A stretch of DNA of 64,000 bases from CAWGHZ01 sp963775315 (GCA_963775315.1 CAVZIN010000009.1:124001-188000); one strand, 5' to 3'. Shown: positions 33,040 through 42,983, counted from the stretch's first letter. Numbers and translations: made by a program. Notes: a model not told the origin generated them from the sequence alone.

Positions 33040-34440
33040 TCAGATGTGGATCGCGCGGCCGGCGCAGGCGAGCGCCGCCTCGCGCACCGCCTCGTTGAGG
33101 GTCGGATGGGCGTGCGAGGTGCGCGCGATGTCCTCGGACGAGGCCGAAAACTCCATGGCAAGCGCGAGCTCGGCGATCATCGTGCCGGCATCGGGCGCGA
33201 CGATGTGCGCGCCCAGCAGCCGGTCGGTCGCCTTGTCGGCCAGAAGCTTCACCAGCCCCTCGGTCTCGCCATTGGCGCGGGCGCGCGAGTTCGCCGTCAT
33301 CGGGAACTTGCCCACGTTGTAGGTAACGCCATCCTTCTTGAGCTGCTCCTCGGTCCGGCCGACCGAGGCGGCCTCGGGCCAGGTGTAGACCACGGCCGGG
33401 ATCGCGTCGTAATCGATATGGCCGGCTTGGCCCGCCATCATCTCGACGCAGACCGTGCCTTCGTCCTCGGCCTTGTGGGCGAGCATCGGGCCCGGAATCA
33501 CATCGCCGATGGCAAAGATGCCGGGCACATTGGTCTCGAACCGTTCGTTCACCCGGATGAAGCCGCGATTGTCACGAACGACGCCAAGCTCGTCGAGCCC
33601 CAGCCCCTCGGTGTAGGGGGTGCGGCCGATCGCAACCAGCACGACGTCCGCCTCCAGCTTCTCGCGCTCGCCGCCCTTGGCGGGCTCGAGCTCCAGCGCG
33701 ACCGTCGCCCCGTTGGCCCTGGCCGCGGCGACCTTGGTGCCGGTGCGGAAAGCGAGACCCTGTTTTTCCAGCGAGCGGCGCATGACCCGCGCGAGCTCCG
33801 CGTCCATATTGGGCAGGATCGAGTCCAGGAACTCGACGACCGTCACTTGGCTGCCGAGCCGGGCCCAGACCGAGCCCATCTCGAGCCCGATATAGCCGCC
33901 GCCGACGACGACGAGCCGCTTCGGCACCTCGCCGAGGGCCAGCGCGCCGGTCGATGACACGATGCGCCTTTCGTCGATGGCGACGCCGGAAAGCTTCGCC
34001 GAATCCGAGCCAGTGGCGATCAGGATTCGCTTCGCGCCGAGCGTCTGCTCGCCCTTGCCGTTCGTCGCCACCACCCGGCCGGGCGCGGCGATGCGGCCCG
34101 TCGCGTCGACATAATCGATCTTGTTCTTCCGGAACAGGAAGGCGACGCCGTCGGTCAGCCCCTTCACCACCTCGTCCTTGCGCTTCATCATCGTGGCAAG
34201 GTCGAGCGCGGCGCCCGCGATCTTCACCCCGTGCTGGGCGAGCTCGTGCGACGCCTCGGCGAACTTGTGCGACGATTGCAGCAGCGCCTTCGAGGGGATG
34301 CAGCCGATATTGAGGCAGGTGCCGCCGAGCGCGCCGCGCTTCTCGACGCAGGCGACCTTCATGCCGAGCTGGGCCGCGCGGATGGCGGCGACGTAGCCGC
34401 CCGGCCCGCCGCCGATGACGATCAGATCGTAGTCGCTCAT
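33040..34440 (-). CDS. lpdA: Dihydrolipoyl dehydrogenase (E3 of 2-oxoglutarate dehydrogenase)
   Basis: The 466-aa flavoprotein has the FAD motif VIGGGPGGYVAAIRAAQLG (about 8-26), the redox disulfide GGTCLNIGCIPSK (about 40-52), the NAD motif VVGGGYIGLEMGSV (about 181) and the catalytic His-Glu pair in HAHPTLNEAV near the C-terminus. It reoxidises the dihydrolipoyl groups of SucB and makes NADH. It is the last gene of the sucCDAB operon, 22 bp after the small secreted-protein gene. Confidence 0.97.
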   Translation of the reverse strand: MSDYDLIVIGGGPGGYVAAIRAAQLGMKVACVEKRGALGGTCLNIGCIPSKALLQSSHKFAEASHELAQHGVKIAGAALDLATMMKRKDEVVKGLTDGVAFLFRKNKIDYVDATGRIAAPGRVVATNGKGEQTLGAKRILIATGSDSAKLSGVAIDERRIVSSTGALALGEVPKRLVVVGGGYIGLEMGSVWARLGSQVTVVEFLDSILPNMDAELARVMRRSLEKQGLAFRTGTKVAAARANGATVALELEPAKGGEREKLEADVVLVAIGRTPYTEGLGLDELGVVRDNRGFIRVNERFETNVPGIFAIGDVIPGPMLAHKAEDEGTVCVEMMAGQAGHIDYDAIPAVVYTWPEAASVGRTEEQLKKDGVTYNVGKFPMTANSRARANGETEGLVKLLADKATDRLLGAHIVAPDAGTMIAELALAMEFSASSEDIARTSHAHPTLNEAVREAALACAGRAIHI

Positions 34441-34462
34441 GCGGCTGCCCCCGTGTTCGCGA

Positions 34463-34798
34463 TCATTGCTGGCCCGGTCCGCAGGAGAGCGGCGAGGACG
34501 ACGAGTTCGACTTGTCGTAGGACGGGCGCACGCTCGGCTGCGGATTGCAGCGGACGATCGGCGGCGAGGTCTCGCGCGGCGGCTGCGCCGAAGGGGACTG
34601 GCCGCGGAGCGCCGGGTACTGGCCGAGGTCGCGATAGGGCTGCTGGTGCTCGAGATGCTCGTAGGCGGGACCGAGCTTGCGCTGTTCCTGCTCGATGTTG
34701 GGCGGCACGAAGGGCCGCGCGTCCTGCGCCGCCGCCCCGGCGGCGCCGGCAAGCGCGGAGACCGTCAAGATCGCCCCCACGATCCCAGCCGCCCTCAT
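34463..34798 (-). CDS. Small predicted secreted protein within the suc operon
   Basis: The 111-aa product has a signal peptide (MRAAGIVGAILTVSALAGAAGAAA, cut near residue 24) and a mature part rich in Pro, Gln and Ser (ending DKSNSSSSPLSCGPGQQ) with two Cys. Its ATG overlaps the sucB stop (ATGA), so it is translated with the TCA genes although exported. I do not recognise a family. Translational coupling suggests it is a real gene rather than chance. Confidence 0.65.
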   Translation of the reverse strand: MRAAGIVGAILTVSALAGAAGAAAQDARPFVPPNIEQEQRKLGPAYEHLEHQQPYRDLGQYPALRGQSPSAQPPRETSPPIVRCNPQPSVRPSYDKSNSSSSPLSCGPGQQ

Positions 34799-36021
34799 AT
34801 GCCGAGCAGCAGGCGCTCGGGCGCCTTGATGGCCGCCTTGACGCGCACCAGGAATGTGACCGCCTCGCGCCCGTCGACGATGCGATGGTCGTAGCTGAGC
34901 GCGAGATACATCATCGGACGCACCACCACCTGGTCGTCGACCACGACCGGGCGCTTCTCGATCTTGTGCATGCCGAGGATACCGGACTGCGGCGGGTTGA
35001 GGATCGGCGTCGAGAGCAGCGAGCCGTACACGCCGCCGTTGGAGATCGTGAAGGTGCCGCCGGTCAGGTCCTCGATGGCGAGCTTTCCGTCGCGCGCCTT
35101 CTTGCCGTAGGCCTCGATCGACTTCTCGATATCGGCGAACGACATGCGGTCGGCATCGCGCAGCACCGGCACGACCAGCCCCTGCTCTGTGCCGACGGCG
35201 ACGCCCACGTCGCAATAGTGGCGGTAGACGATCTCTTCGCCGTCGATTTCGGCGTTGACCGCCGGGATGTCCTTCAACGCGGCGACGCAGGCGGCGACGA
35301 AGAACGACATGAAGCCGAGCCGGACGCCATGCTTCTTCTCGAACGCGTCGCCATAGATCTTGCGCGCCGCCATCACCGCCGACATGTCCACCTCGTTGAA
35401 GGTGGTGAGCATCGCGGCGTTGGACTGTGCCTCCTTCAGCCGCTCGGCGATGCGACGGCGCAGCCGAGTCATCCGCACCCGCTCCTCGCGGCGGTCCGCG
35501 ACGGGCCCGGCCGGCGGCGCCTTCGCCTCCGGCTTCTCGAGATGGGCGAGCACGTCGCCCTTGGTGAGCCGCCCACCCTTGCCGCTGCCTTCGATCTCGG
35601 CGGGCTTCACGCCGGTCTCGGCGACAAGCTTCCGCACCGCAGGCGAGAGCGGCGGCTCGGCGGCAGGCTGGGCCGCCGGGCGCGGCGCGGGCTTCGGCTC
35701 GGGCTGGCGCTCAGGCGTCGCCGCCGCAGGCTTGGGCGCGGGCGCCGCTGCCGGCTTCGCGGTTGGCTTCGCGGCCACCGCGCCGGCGCCGTCGATGCGG
35801 CCGAGCAGCGCGCCGACCTCCACGTTGGCGCCGGCCTCCGCCAAGATTTCGCTCAGCGTGCCGGCCGACTGGGCATTGACCTCGAGCGTCACCTTGTCGG
35901 TCTCGAGCTCGACCAGCGGCTCGTCCACCGCGACGGTGTCGCCTACATTCTTGAACCATTGGGCGACGGTGGCCTCGGTCACCGATTCGCCGAGGGTGGG
36001 GACCTTGATGTCGGTTGCCAT
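34795..36021 (-). CDS. sucB: 2-oxoglutarate dehydrogenase E2, dihydrolipoamide succinyltransferase
   Basis: The 408-aa protein has an N-terminal lipoyl domain with the acceptor Lys in ELETDKVTLEV (about residue 43), an Ala/Pro-rich linker, an E3-binding domain (LSPAVRKLVAETGVKPAEI, about 125) and a C-terminal catalytic domain with SYDHRIVDGREAVTFL (catalytic His and Asp, about 378). It transfers the succinyl group from SucA to CoA. It sits 11 bp after sucA and overlaps the next gene. Confidence 0.97.
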   Translation of the reverse strand: MATDIKVPTLGESVTEATVAQWFKNVGDTVAVDEPLVELETDKVTLEVNAQSAGTLSEILAEAGANVEVGALLGRIDGAGAVAAKPTAKPAAAPAPKPAAATPERQPEPKPAPRPAAQPAAEPPLSPAVRKLVAETGVKPAEIEGSGKGGRLTKGDVLAHLEKPEAKAPPAGPVADRREERVRMTRLRRRIAERLKEAQSNAAMLTTFNEVDMSAVMAARKIYGDAFEKKHGVRLGFMSFFVAACVAALKDIPAVNAEIDGEEIVYRHYCDVGVAVGTEQGLVVPVLRDADRMSFADIEKSIEAYGKKARDGKLAIEDLTGGTFTISNGGVYGSLLSTPILNPPQSGILGMHKIEKRPVVVDDQVVVRPMMYLALSYDHRIVDGREAVTFLVRVKAAIKAPERLLLGI

Positions 36022-36032
36022 TGCCCGTTCCG

Positions 36033-38939
36033 TCAGTTGGCGAGCGCCGCGTCCACGAGACGCTTCTGTTCAGTGTTGTGACGCTTGTACGAACCCGTCG
36101 CGGTCGCGGCAGATTCGGGCCGGCCGACATAGCGCGGCCGCTTGGCCTTGACGTCGAGCTCGGCAAGCACGCCTTCGATGCGGCGGTCGACGAAGTTCCA
36201 GCCGCCCATGTTCTCGGGCTCCTCCTGGCACCACACGACCTCGGCGTTCGGATACTTGGCGAGCTCGGCGCTGAGCGAGCGCACCGGGAACGGGTAGAGC
36301 TGCTCGACGCGCAGCAGCGCCACGTCGTCGATGCCGGCCTCGGCGCGCGCCGCCACCAGGTCGTAATAGACCTTGCCGGCGCACAGCACGACGCGGCGCA
36401 CCTTGTCGGGCGCTCCGAGCGGGCCGGCCTCGCCCAGCACGCGATGGAAGCACGAGCCCGGCCCCATCTCCGCGATCGTGGACACCGCGAGCTTGTGGCG
36501 GAGCAGCGACTTCGGCGTCATCACCACCAGCGGCTTCCGGAACTTGCGGTGGATCTGGCGGCGCAACGCGTGGAAGTATTGCGCCGGCGTCGACGGGTTC
36601 ACCACCTGCCAGTTGTCGCCGGCGGAAAGCTGCAAATAGCGCTCGAGCCGGGCGGAGGAATGCTCCGGCCCCTGCCCCTCGTAGCCATGCGGCAGCAGCA
36701 TCACGAGGCCCGACATGCGCAGCCACTTGGCCTCGGCCGAGCAGATGAACTGGTCGATCATCGGCTGGGCGCCGTTGGCGAAGTCGCCGAACTGCGCCTC
36801 CCACAGGATCAGCGCGTCGGGCGCGGTGAGCGAATAGCCATACTCGAAACCGAGCACGCCGCATTCCGACAAGGGCGAGTCGAGCGCGACGAAGCGAGCC
36901 TGGCCCGGCTTGACGTGCGCGAGCGGCACGTGGCGCTCGCCCGTCACCTGGTCGATCAGCGCGGCGTGGCGCTGCGAGAACGTTCCGCGCACCGAATCCT
37001 GGCCGGAGAGGCGCACCATGTGGCCCTCGACGACCAGCGAGCCGAACGCCATCGCCTCGGCTGTCGCCCAGTCGATGCCCTCGCCCGTCTCGATCGATTC
37101 CCGCCGCCCATCGAGCACGCGCGCGAGGCGCGGATGCACGTTGAACCCTGCCGGCACGCGCGTCGAGGCGAGCCCGATCTCGCGCAGCGTCTCGACCGGC
37201 AGGTCGGTGCTGCCGCGCCGGTCCTCGACCGTCGGCGCCTGCTCGTAGCCCGACCACACGCCCTCGAGCCAGTCGGCCTTGTTGGGCTTGTAGGTCTTCG
37301 ACGCCTCGAAATCGCCGTCGAGCCGGGCACGGAACGAATCGACCATCGCCTTGGCCTCGTCCTCGGCGAGGAGCCCCTGATCGATCAGCTCCTGCGCGTA
37401 GAGGGTACGCGTCGTCGCCCGCTTGGCGATCGCGGTGTACATCAACGGCTGGGTGTAGGACGGCTCGTCGCCCTCGTTGTGGCCATGGCGGCGATAGCAC
37501 CACATGTCGATGACGACGTCCTTGCGGAACTGGTGCTTGAACTCCATCGCCACGCGCGAGACGTGCAGCAGCGCCTCCACGTCGTCGCCGTTGACGTGGA
37601 AGATCGGCGCCTGGACGATCTTGCCCATCTCCGACGGGTAGGGGGAGCGGCGCGCCTGCGACGGGTTGGTGGTGAAGCCGATCTGGTTGTTGACGATGAA
37701 GTGGATCGTCCCGCCGGTCCAGTAGCCGCGGAGCCCCGAAAGCTCGAACGTCTCGGCGACGAGCCCCTGGCCGGCGAACGCCGCGTCGCCATGCATCAGG
37801 AGGCCGAGCACCTTGCGCCGCTCGTGATGGTCGCCGAGCTGGCGCTGCTTGGCGCGCACGCGCCCCACCACCACCGGGTCGACCAGCTCGAGGTGCGACG
37901 GGTTGGCGTTGAGCGAGAGGTGCACCTTCTTGCCATCGAACTCGCGGTCCGCCGAGGTGCCGAGATGGTACTTCACGTCGCCCGAGCCCTCGACGTCGTC
38001 GGGGTGGGCGGGGTTGCCCTGGAACTCGGAGAAGATCGCGGCGAACGGCTTGTTCATCACGTTGGCGAGCACGTTCAGCCGGCCGCGATGCGGCATGCCG
38101 ATCACGACCTCCTCGACGCCGAGCTGGCTGCCGCGCTTCAGGATCTGCTCCAGCGCCGGGATCAGCGCCTCGGCGCCCTCCAGCCCGAACCGCTTGGTGC
38201 CGGTGTACTTCACCTGCAGGAACTGCTCGAACACCTCGGCCTGGGTCAGCCGCTCCAGGATCGTCTTCTTGCCGAGCTCGGTGAATTCGGTGCGGTTATG
38301 GATCGATTCGATGCGCTCCTGGATCCAGGCCTTCTGGTCGGCCTCCTGGATATGCATGAACTCGACGCCGATATGGCCGCAATAGGTGGCGCGCACCCGC
38401 CCCACGATCTCGCCCAGCGTCGGGTTGTCGAGCCCGAGCACGTTGTCGATGAAGATGTGGCGATCCATGTCGGCTTCCGTGAAGCCGTAGGTCGCCGGGT
38501 CGAGCTCGGGGTGCAGCATCGGGGTCTGCAGCCCCAGGGGATCGAGGTTGCAGGCGAGATGGCCGCGCACGCGGTGGGCGCGGATCAACATCAGCGCGCA
38601 GATCGAATCGTGCGCCGCCCGGCGCACGTCGGCGATGCCGGCCTCGGCCGGGGCCGCGGCGCCGTTGGCCTCGGCCGGGGCCGCGGCGCCGTTGGCCTTG
38701 GCCGGAGGGGCGTGGCCGTTGGTTGCGCCGATCACCCGGGCGCCGTTGGGCGCCCAGGACGCGCCCTCCAGCTCCTTCAGGACCGCCGGCGCCTCGTCGG
38801 CCAGCGATGCGAAGAAATCCTGCCAGGCGGGGTCGACGGATTGGGGATTGGCGGCGTAGCGGGCATACAGCTCGGCGATGAAGTCGGCATTTGCGCCCGC
38901 GAGAAACGAGCTTCGCTCGAAATCCTGGGTACTTGTCAT
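36033..38939 (-). CDS. sucA: 2-oxoglutarate dehydrogenase E1
   Basis: The 968-aa thiamine-diphosphate enzyme starts with the E2-binding tail (FLAGANADFIAELYARY), then a short Ala-rich linker with a duplicated nine-residue unit, and the catalytic core. Motifs: IGMPHRGRLNVLANV (about 355), the thiamine-diphosphate segment GDAAFAGQGLVAET (about 440) and the C-terminal LLPHGYEGQGPEHSSAR and WCQEEPENMGGW. It decarboxylates 2-oxoglutarate. About 80 bp, holding a GC hairpin, separate it from sucD upstream. Confidence 0.97.
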   Translation of the reverse strand: MTSTQDFERSSFLAGANADFIAELYARYAANPQSVDPAWQDFFASLADEAPAVLKELEGASWAPNGARVIGATNGHAPPAKANGAAAPAEANGAAAPAEAGIADVRRAAHDSICALMLIRAHRVRGHLACNLDPLGLQTPMLHPELDPATYGFTEADMDRHIFIDNVLGLDNPTLGEIVGRVRATYCGHIGVEFMHIQEADQKAWIQERIESIHNRTEFTELGKKTILERLTQAEVFEQFLQVKYTGTKRFGLEGAEALIPALEQILKRGSQLGVEEVVIGMPHRGRLNVLANVMNKPFAAIFSEFQGNPAHPDDVEGSGDVKYHLGTSADREFDGKKVHLSLNANPSHLELVDPVVVGRVRAKQRQLGDHHERRKVLGLLMHGDAAFAGQGLVAETFELSGLRGYWTGGTIHFIVNNQIGFTTNPSQARRSPYPSEMGKIVQAPIFHVNGDDVEALLHVSRVAMEFKHQFRKDVVIDMWCYRRHGHNEGDEPSYTQPLMYTAIAKRATTRTLYAQELIDQGLLAEDEAKAMVDSFRARLDGDFEASKTYKPNKADWLEGVWSGYEQAPTVEDRRGSTDLPVETLREIGLASTRVPAGFNVHPRLARVLDGRRESIETGEGIDWATAEAMAFGSLVVEGHMVRLSGQDSVRGTFSQRHAALIDQVTGERHVPLAHVKPGQARFVALDSPLSECGVLGFEYGYSLTAPDALILWEAQFGDFANGAQPMIDQFICSAEAKWLRMSGLVMLLPHGYEGQGPEHSSARLERYLQLSAGDNWQVVNPSTPAQYFHALRRQIHRKFRKPLVVMTPKSLLRHKLAVSTIAEMGPGSCFHRVLGEAGPLGAPDKVRRVVLCAGKVYYDLVAARAEAGIDDVALLRVEQLYPFPVRSLSAELAKYPNAEVVWCQEEPENMGGWNFVDRRIEGVLAELDVKAKRPRYVGRPESAATATGSYKRHNTEQKRLVDAALAN
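38641..38694. repeat. 27-bp tandem duplication in the sucA linker
   Basis: Two identical 27-bp copies (38641-38667 and 38668-38694) encode a repeated nine-residue Ala/Pro/Glu unit (ANGAAAPAE) between the SucA E2-binding tail and the catalytic core. The duplication keeps the frame. Confidence 0.9.
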
Positions 38940-38951
38940 GGGTCCTTACCG

Positions 38952-38997
38952 GCGCGCGCGCACGCGCCCCGGGACATCGGGGAGGGGCGCGCGCGTC
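38952..38997 (-). other. GC hairpin between sucD and sucA
   Basis: CGCGCCCC (about 38963-38970) pairs with GGGGCGCG (38984-38991), with further imperfect pairing outside. There is no T tract. It could set the ratio of sucCD to sucAB mRNA by processing or partial termination. Confidence 0.45.
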
Positions 38998-39022
38998 ACT
39001 GCTACACAGTTAGAATGTAACG

Positions 39023-39898
39023 CTAGCCCTTCAAGACCTTTAACATGGTCGAGCCCAGCGCGGCCGGCGAGTCGGCGACCGTGATACCCGCCGACTTCAT
39101 CGCCTCGATCTTGTCGGCCGCACCGCCGCGCCCGCCCGAGATGATCGCACCGGCGTGGCCCATGCGGCGCCCCGGCGGCGCCGTGACCCCCGCGATGAAG
39201 CCGACCACGGGCTTCCTGGTGTTGGATTTCCGCAGGAATTCGGCCGCATCCTCCTCGGCCGCCCCGCCGATCTCGCCGATCATGACGATGCCCTCGGTTT
39301 CCGGATCCTTGAGGAACATCTCCAGAACATCGATGAAGTTGGTGCCGTTCACCGGATCGCCGCCGATGCCGACGCAGCTCGACTGGCCGAGCCCGGCGGC
39401 GGTCGTCTGGGCCACCGCCTCATAGGTCAGCGTGCCGGAGCGCGACACGATGCCGACCTTGCCGCGCTTGTGGATGTGGCCCGGCATGATGCCGATCTTG
39501 CACTCGTCGGGGGTGATGACGCCCGGGCAGTTGGGCCCGATCAGCCGCGTCTGCGAGCCCGAAAGGGCGCGCTTGACCCGGACCATGTCGAGCACCGGGA
39601 TGCCCTCGGTGATGCAGACCACCAGCGGCAGGCAGGCGTCGATCGATTCGAGGATCGCGTCGGCCGCGAAGGGCGGCGGCACATAGATGACCGAGGCGTC
39701 GGCCCCGGTCTTCGCGACCGCCTCGCTCACCGTGTCGAACACCGGCAGGTCGAGATGCTTGGTGCCGCCCTTGCCGGGGGTGACGCCGCCGACCATCCGG
39801 GTGCCGTAGGCGATCGCCTGCTCGGAATGGAAGGTGCCCTGGGCGCCGGTGAAGCCCTGGCAGATGACCTTGGTGTTCTTGTCGACAATGATGGCCAT
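39023..39898 (-). CDS. sucD: Succinyl-CoA synthetase alpha subunit
   Basis: The 291-aa protein has the CoA-binding Rossmann region (VICQGFTGAQGTFHSEQAI), the GPNCPGVITPDECKIGIMPG segment (about 122), and the phospho-His loop GRRMGHAGAIISGG (His near 246). With SucC it converts succinyl-CoA to succinate, making ATP or GTP. The ATG overlaps the sucC stop (TAATG), so the subunits are translationally coupled. Confidence 0.97.
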   Translation of the reverse strand: MAIIVDKNTKVICQGFTGAQGTFHSEQAIAYGTRMVGGVTPGKGGTKHLDLPVFDTVSEAVAKTGADASVIYVPPPFAADAILESIDACLPLVVCITEGIPVLDMVRVKRALSGSQTRLIGPNCPGVITPDECKIGIMPGHIHKRGKVGIVSRSGTLTYEAVAQTTAAGLGQSSCVGIGGDPVNGTNFIDVLEMFLKDPETEGIVMIGEIGGAAEEDAAEFLRKSNTRKPVVGFIAGVTAPPGRRMGHAGAIISGGRGGAADKIEAMKSAGITVADSPAALGSTMLKVLKG

Positions 39899-41067
39899 TA
39901 CGCCGCCTCCTTCACCGCCTTGACGACCTTCTGGGCGGCGTCGGCGAGGTTGTCGCCGGAGACGATGGGAAGCCCCGATTCGCCGAGGATCTTCTTGCCG
40001 AGCTCGACGTTGGTGCCCTCCAGCCGGACGACCAGCGGCACGTGGAGCCCGACGTCCTTGGCCGCGGCGACCACCCCTTCCGCGATCACGTCGCACCGCA
40101 TGATGCCGCCGAAGATGTTGACCAGCAGGCCTTCGACGTTCGGGTCGGCGAGGATCAGCTTGAACGCCGCCGTCACGCGTTCGCGCGTCGCGCCGCCGCC
40201 CACGTCCAGGAAGTTGGCCGGCGAGCCGCCGTAAAGCTTGATGATGTCCATCGTCGCCATGGCGAGCCCGGCGCCGTTCACCATGCAACCGATGTTGCCG
40301 TCGAGCTTGACGTAGTTGAGGTCGTGCTTGGCGGCCTCGAGCTCCGCCGGGTCTTCCTCGTCCTCGTCGCGCAGCGCCGCCACGTCCTTGTGGCGGAACA
40401 GCGCGTTGTCGTCAAAGTTCATCTTGGCGTCGAGCGCGATCACCGCGTCCTGCTTGGTGACCACCAGCGGGTTGATCTCGACGATCGAGGCGTCGAGGTC
40501 GGTGAAGGCGCGGTACATGCCGAGCATGAAGCGCGTCGCCGCCGAGACCTGCGCCCCCTTGAGCCCAAGCCCGAACGCGAGCCGGCGGGCATGGAAGGGC
40601 TGCATTCCCGTCGCCGGGTCGATCGCGACGCGGAGGATCTTCTCGGGCGACTTGGCCGCCACCTCCTCGATCTCGACGCCGCCTTCCGACGAAGCCATTG
40701 CGGTGATTCGTCCGGTGGCGCGGTCGACCAGCATGCCGAGATAGAGCTCGCGCGCGATGTCGCACCCCTCCTCGACATAGACCCGCTTGACCTCGCGCCC
40801 CTCGGGGCCGGTCTGGTGGGTGACCAGGTTCATCCCGATCATCTCGCGGGCGAGCTTGGCGACCTCGTCCTCGCTGCGGGCGAGCTTGACGCCCCCGCCC
40901 TTGCCGCGCCCGCCGGCATGGATCTGGGCCTTCACCACCCAGACCGAACCGCCGAGCTCCGAGGCGCGGCCCTTCGCCTCGTCGGGCGTGTAGGCGACGC
41001 CGCCCTTGGGCACCGCCACGCCATATTTCGCGAGCAGCGCCTTGGCCTGATATTCATGGATGTTCAT
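39898..41067 (-). CDS. sucC: Succinyl-CoA synthetase beta subunit
   Basis: The 389-aa protein has an ATP-grasp domain starting MNIHEYQAKALLAKYGV, VVKAQIHAGGRGKGGGVKLA (about 45) and the GNIGCMVNGAGLAMATMDI and FGGIMRCDVIAEGV loops in the C-terminal half. It binds the nucleotide and succinate. It is the first gene of the sucC-sucD-sucA-sucB-lpdA operon. The malate dehydrogenase gene often found before sucC is not here; a divergent hydrolase gene follows instead. Confidence 0.97.
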   Translation of the reverse strand: MNIHEYQAKALLAKYGVAVPKGGVAYTPDEAKGRASELGGSVWVVKAQIHAGGRGKGGGVKLARSEDEVAKLAREMIGMNLVTHQTGPEGREVKRVYVEEGCDIARELYLGMLVDRATGRITAMASSEGGVEIEEVAAKSPEKILRVAIDPATGMQPFHARRLAFGLGLKGAQVSAATRFMLGMYRAFTDLDASIVEINPLVVTKQDAVIALDAKMNFDDNALFRHKDVAALRDEDEEDPAELEAAKHDLNYVKLDGNIGCMVNGAGLAMATMDIIKLYGGSPANFLDVGGGATRERVTAAFKLILADPNVEGLLVNIFGGIMRCDVIAEGVVAAAKDVGLHVPLVVRLEGTNVELGKKILGESGLPIVSGDNLADAAQKVVKAVKEAA

Positions 41068-41249
41068 GGCGAACCGATCGTTGCGCCGGAAATGGGGAAT
41101 GCGACCGGAGTCGCGGCCGCGTACCTACCGCGTTTCGCCGGCAAGGGCAAGGGCGGGGCCGAAATTGGGACAGGGCAGCGGCTCGCTCCGTTTGGACAGG
41201 GCGGCGCGGGGCCGGTAGGATGCGCCAAACCGAACGGGGGAGCGGAACG

Positions 41250-42983
41250 ATGGCGAGAGGGGCGAATCTTAAGGCAGCTGGCAAGAGCAAGACCAGCCCG
41301 CGACGGGCGGCGGCGGCCAGAAGCTACCGCATGCGGGTCGAGGACGACGTCAACGTCGTCATGCCCGACGGGGTGCGCATCGCCTGCCGTATCTACCGGC
41401 CGGACGCCGAGGGAGAATTCCCGACGCTCTACGCCGCGTCGCCCTACCAGTATTCCTACGACCACGTGCCCGCCCTGCCGCTGTTCCCGTGGAAGGAGAC
41501 CGGGCCGATCGAGTTCTACGTCTCGCGCGGCTACGCCTACGTGCACGCCGACGTGCGCGGCTCGGGCAAGTCCGAGGGCGATTACGACTTCCTGTCCATG
41601 ACCGAGCAGATGGACAGCTACCACATGATCGAGTGGATCGCCCGCCAGAGCTGGTCGAACGGCAAGGTGGGCGGCATCGGCCAGTCCTATTTCGGCTTTT
41701 CGCAGTGGCTGATGGCGGTGAACCGGCCGCCGCACCTCACCTGCATCGCGCCCTACGACGCGCTGATCGATCCCTATCGCTGCCACGGCTTCCACGGCGG
41801 CATCTACTGCCAATACCGCACCATGTGGTACATCGGCGTTCGCGCCAACGCGCTGCACCGCCCGCCCGACGAGCGCCGCGGCAAGGCGATGACCACGGAT
41901 ACCGGGTTCGACCTCACCTACCACGACACCGACGATTCGTGGTGGAAGGAGCGCTCGGCCTTCGAGCGCATCGACCAGATCGACATCCCGGTCCTGTCGA
42001 TCGGCCACTGGGCCAAGAAGGCGCTGCATCTGCGCGGCAACATCGTCGGGTTCGAGCACACGCCGACCAAGGACAAGAAGCTGGTCGTGACCGACTTCCG
42101 CACCCAGAACGAGGTGCACCACGCCTTCGACACCGAGGATTTCCACGCCAAGTGGCTGCTGCCCTTCTACGACCGCTACCTGAAGGGCCTCGACAATGGA
42201 TACGAGAAGCTGCCGGCGGTGCGCGCGGGCATCCAGGGCACGGACGGCGAATGGCGCGAGGAGGCGGAGTGGCCGCCGCGCGGCGCGAAGATGACGCCCT
42301 TCTACCTTCGCAAGAAGAAGTCGGGCAGCCTCACCTCGCTCAACGACGGCGGGCTCACCACCGAGGAGCCTAGCCGGTCGGAGGGATCGACCAGCTACAA
42401 CTATCCCGACCACCAGTGGGTGAGCGGAGTGGTGGCGATGGGGCCGAACGGCCCCGATCCGCTGAAGCGGGTGCTGACCTGGACCAGCGCGCCGCTCGAG
42501 CGCGACCTCGACATCCTCGGGCCCATCCTGATCGAGCTCTGGGCCTCGTCGGACCAGTCCGACACCGACTTCATCGTCAAGCTGGCCGACCAGTTCCCGC
42601 AATCCGCCGAGGATCGGGCCAAGGGGCTGCAGCCGCGCTCGTTCAACGTGTCCAAGGGCTGGCTCAAGGCCTCGCACCACGCGACCAAGAACCCCGCCCG
42701 CTCGAAGCCCTACTGGCCGTACTACGACCACGACGACCCGCGGCCCCTGGAGAAGAACAAGCCCTACAAGTTCGAGATTGAGGTGCTGCCCGCCGGCTAC
42801 CGCTTCAAGGCGGGGCATCGCATCCGGGTCGAGCTCGCCAACGGCGATTCGCCGATCACCGATGCGGTGTGGACCCATCCCTATCACCCGTCGAAGATCG
42901 GCTCGGACACGATCTATCACTCGGAAGCCAGGCCCTCGCGCATCTTCCTGCCCGTTGTGGGGCCGAAAGGAAGAACCCGCTAA
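41250..42983 (+). CDS. CocE/NonD-family hydrolase (X-Pro dipeptidyl-peptidase-like)
   Basis: The 577-aa alpha/beta-hydrolase has the strand-turn MPDGVRIACRIYRPDAEG (about 39), YVHADVRGSGKSEG (oxyanion region, about 99) and the nucleophile Ser in GIGQSYFGFSQW (about 142). A C-terminal jelly-roll domain follows (about 340-570, HRIRVELANGDSP). Members are cocaine esterase, glutaryl-7-ACA acylase and X-Pro peptidases. There is no signal peptide. The ATG at 41250 follows GGGGGAG. Divergent from sucC. Confidence 0.87.
   Translation: MARGANLKAAGKSKTSPRRAAAARSYRMRVEDDVNVVMPDGVRIACRIYRPDAEGEFPTLYAASPYQYSYDHVPALPLFPWKETGPIEFYVSRGYAYVHADVRGSGKSEGDYDFLSMTEQMDSYHMIEWIARQSWSNGKVGGIGQSYFGFSQWLMAVNRPPHLTCIAPYDALIDPYRCHGFHGGIYCQYRTMWYIGVRANALHRPPDERRGKAMTTDTGFDLTYHDTDDSWWKERSAFERIDQIDIPVLSIGHWAKKALHLRGNIVGFEHTPTKDKKLVVTDFRTQNEVHHAFDTEDFHAKWLLPFYDRYLKGLDNGYEKLPAVRAGIQGTDGEWREEAEWPPRGAKMTPFYLRKKKSGSLTSLNDGGLTTEEPSRSEGSTSYNYPDHQWVSGVVAMGPNGPDPLKRVLTWTSAPLERDLDILGPILIELWASSDQSDTDFIVKLADQFPQSAEDRAKGLQPRSFNVSKGWLKASHHATKNPARSKPYWPYYDHDDPRPLEKNKPYKFEIEVLPAGYRFKAGHRIRVELANGDSPITDAVWTHPYHPSKIGSDTIYHSEARPSRIFLPVVGPKGRTR

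Noticed and set aside
36015..39020. 1001-codon open frame antisense to sucA
   Set aside because: Arg/His/Leu-rich translation without domains, fully opposite a clearly conserved sucA; typical of high-GC antisense frames. The same applies to 986-3100 and 45197-46873.
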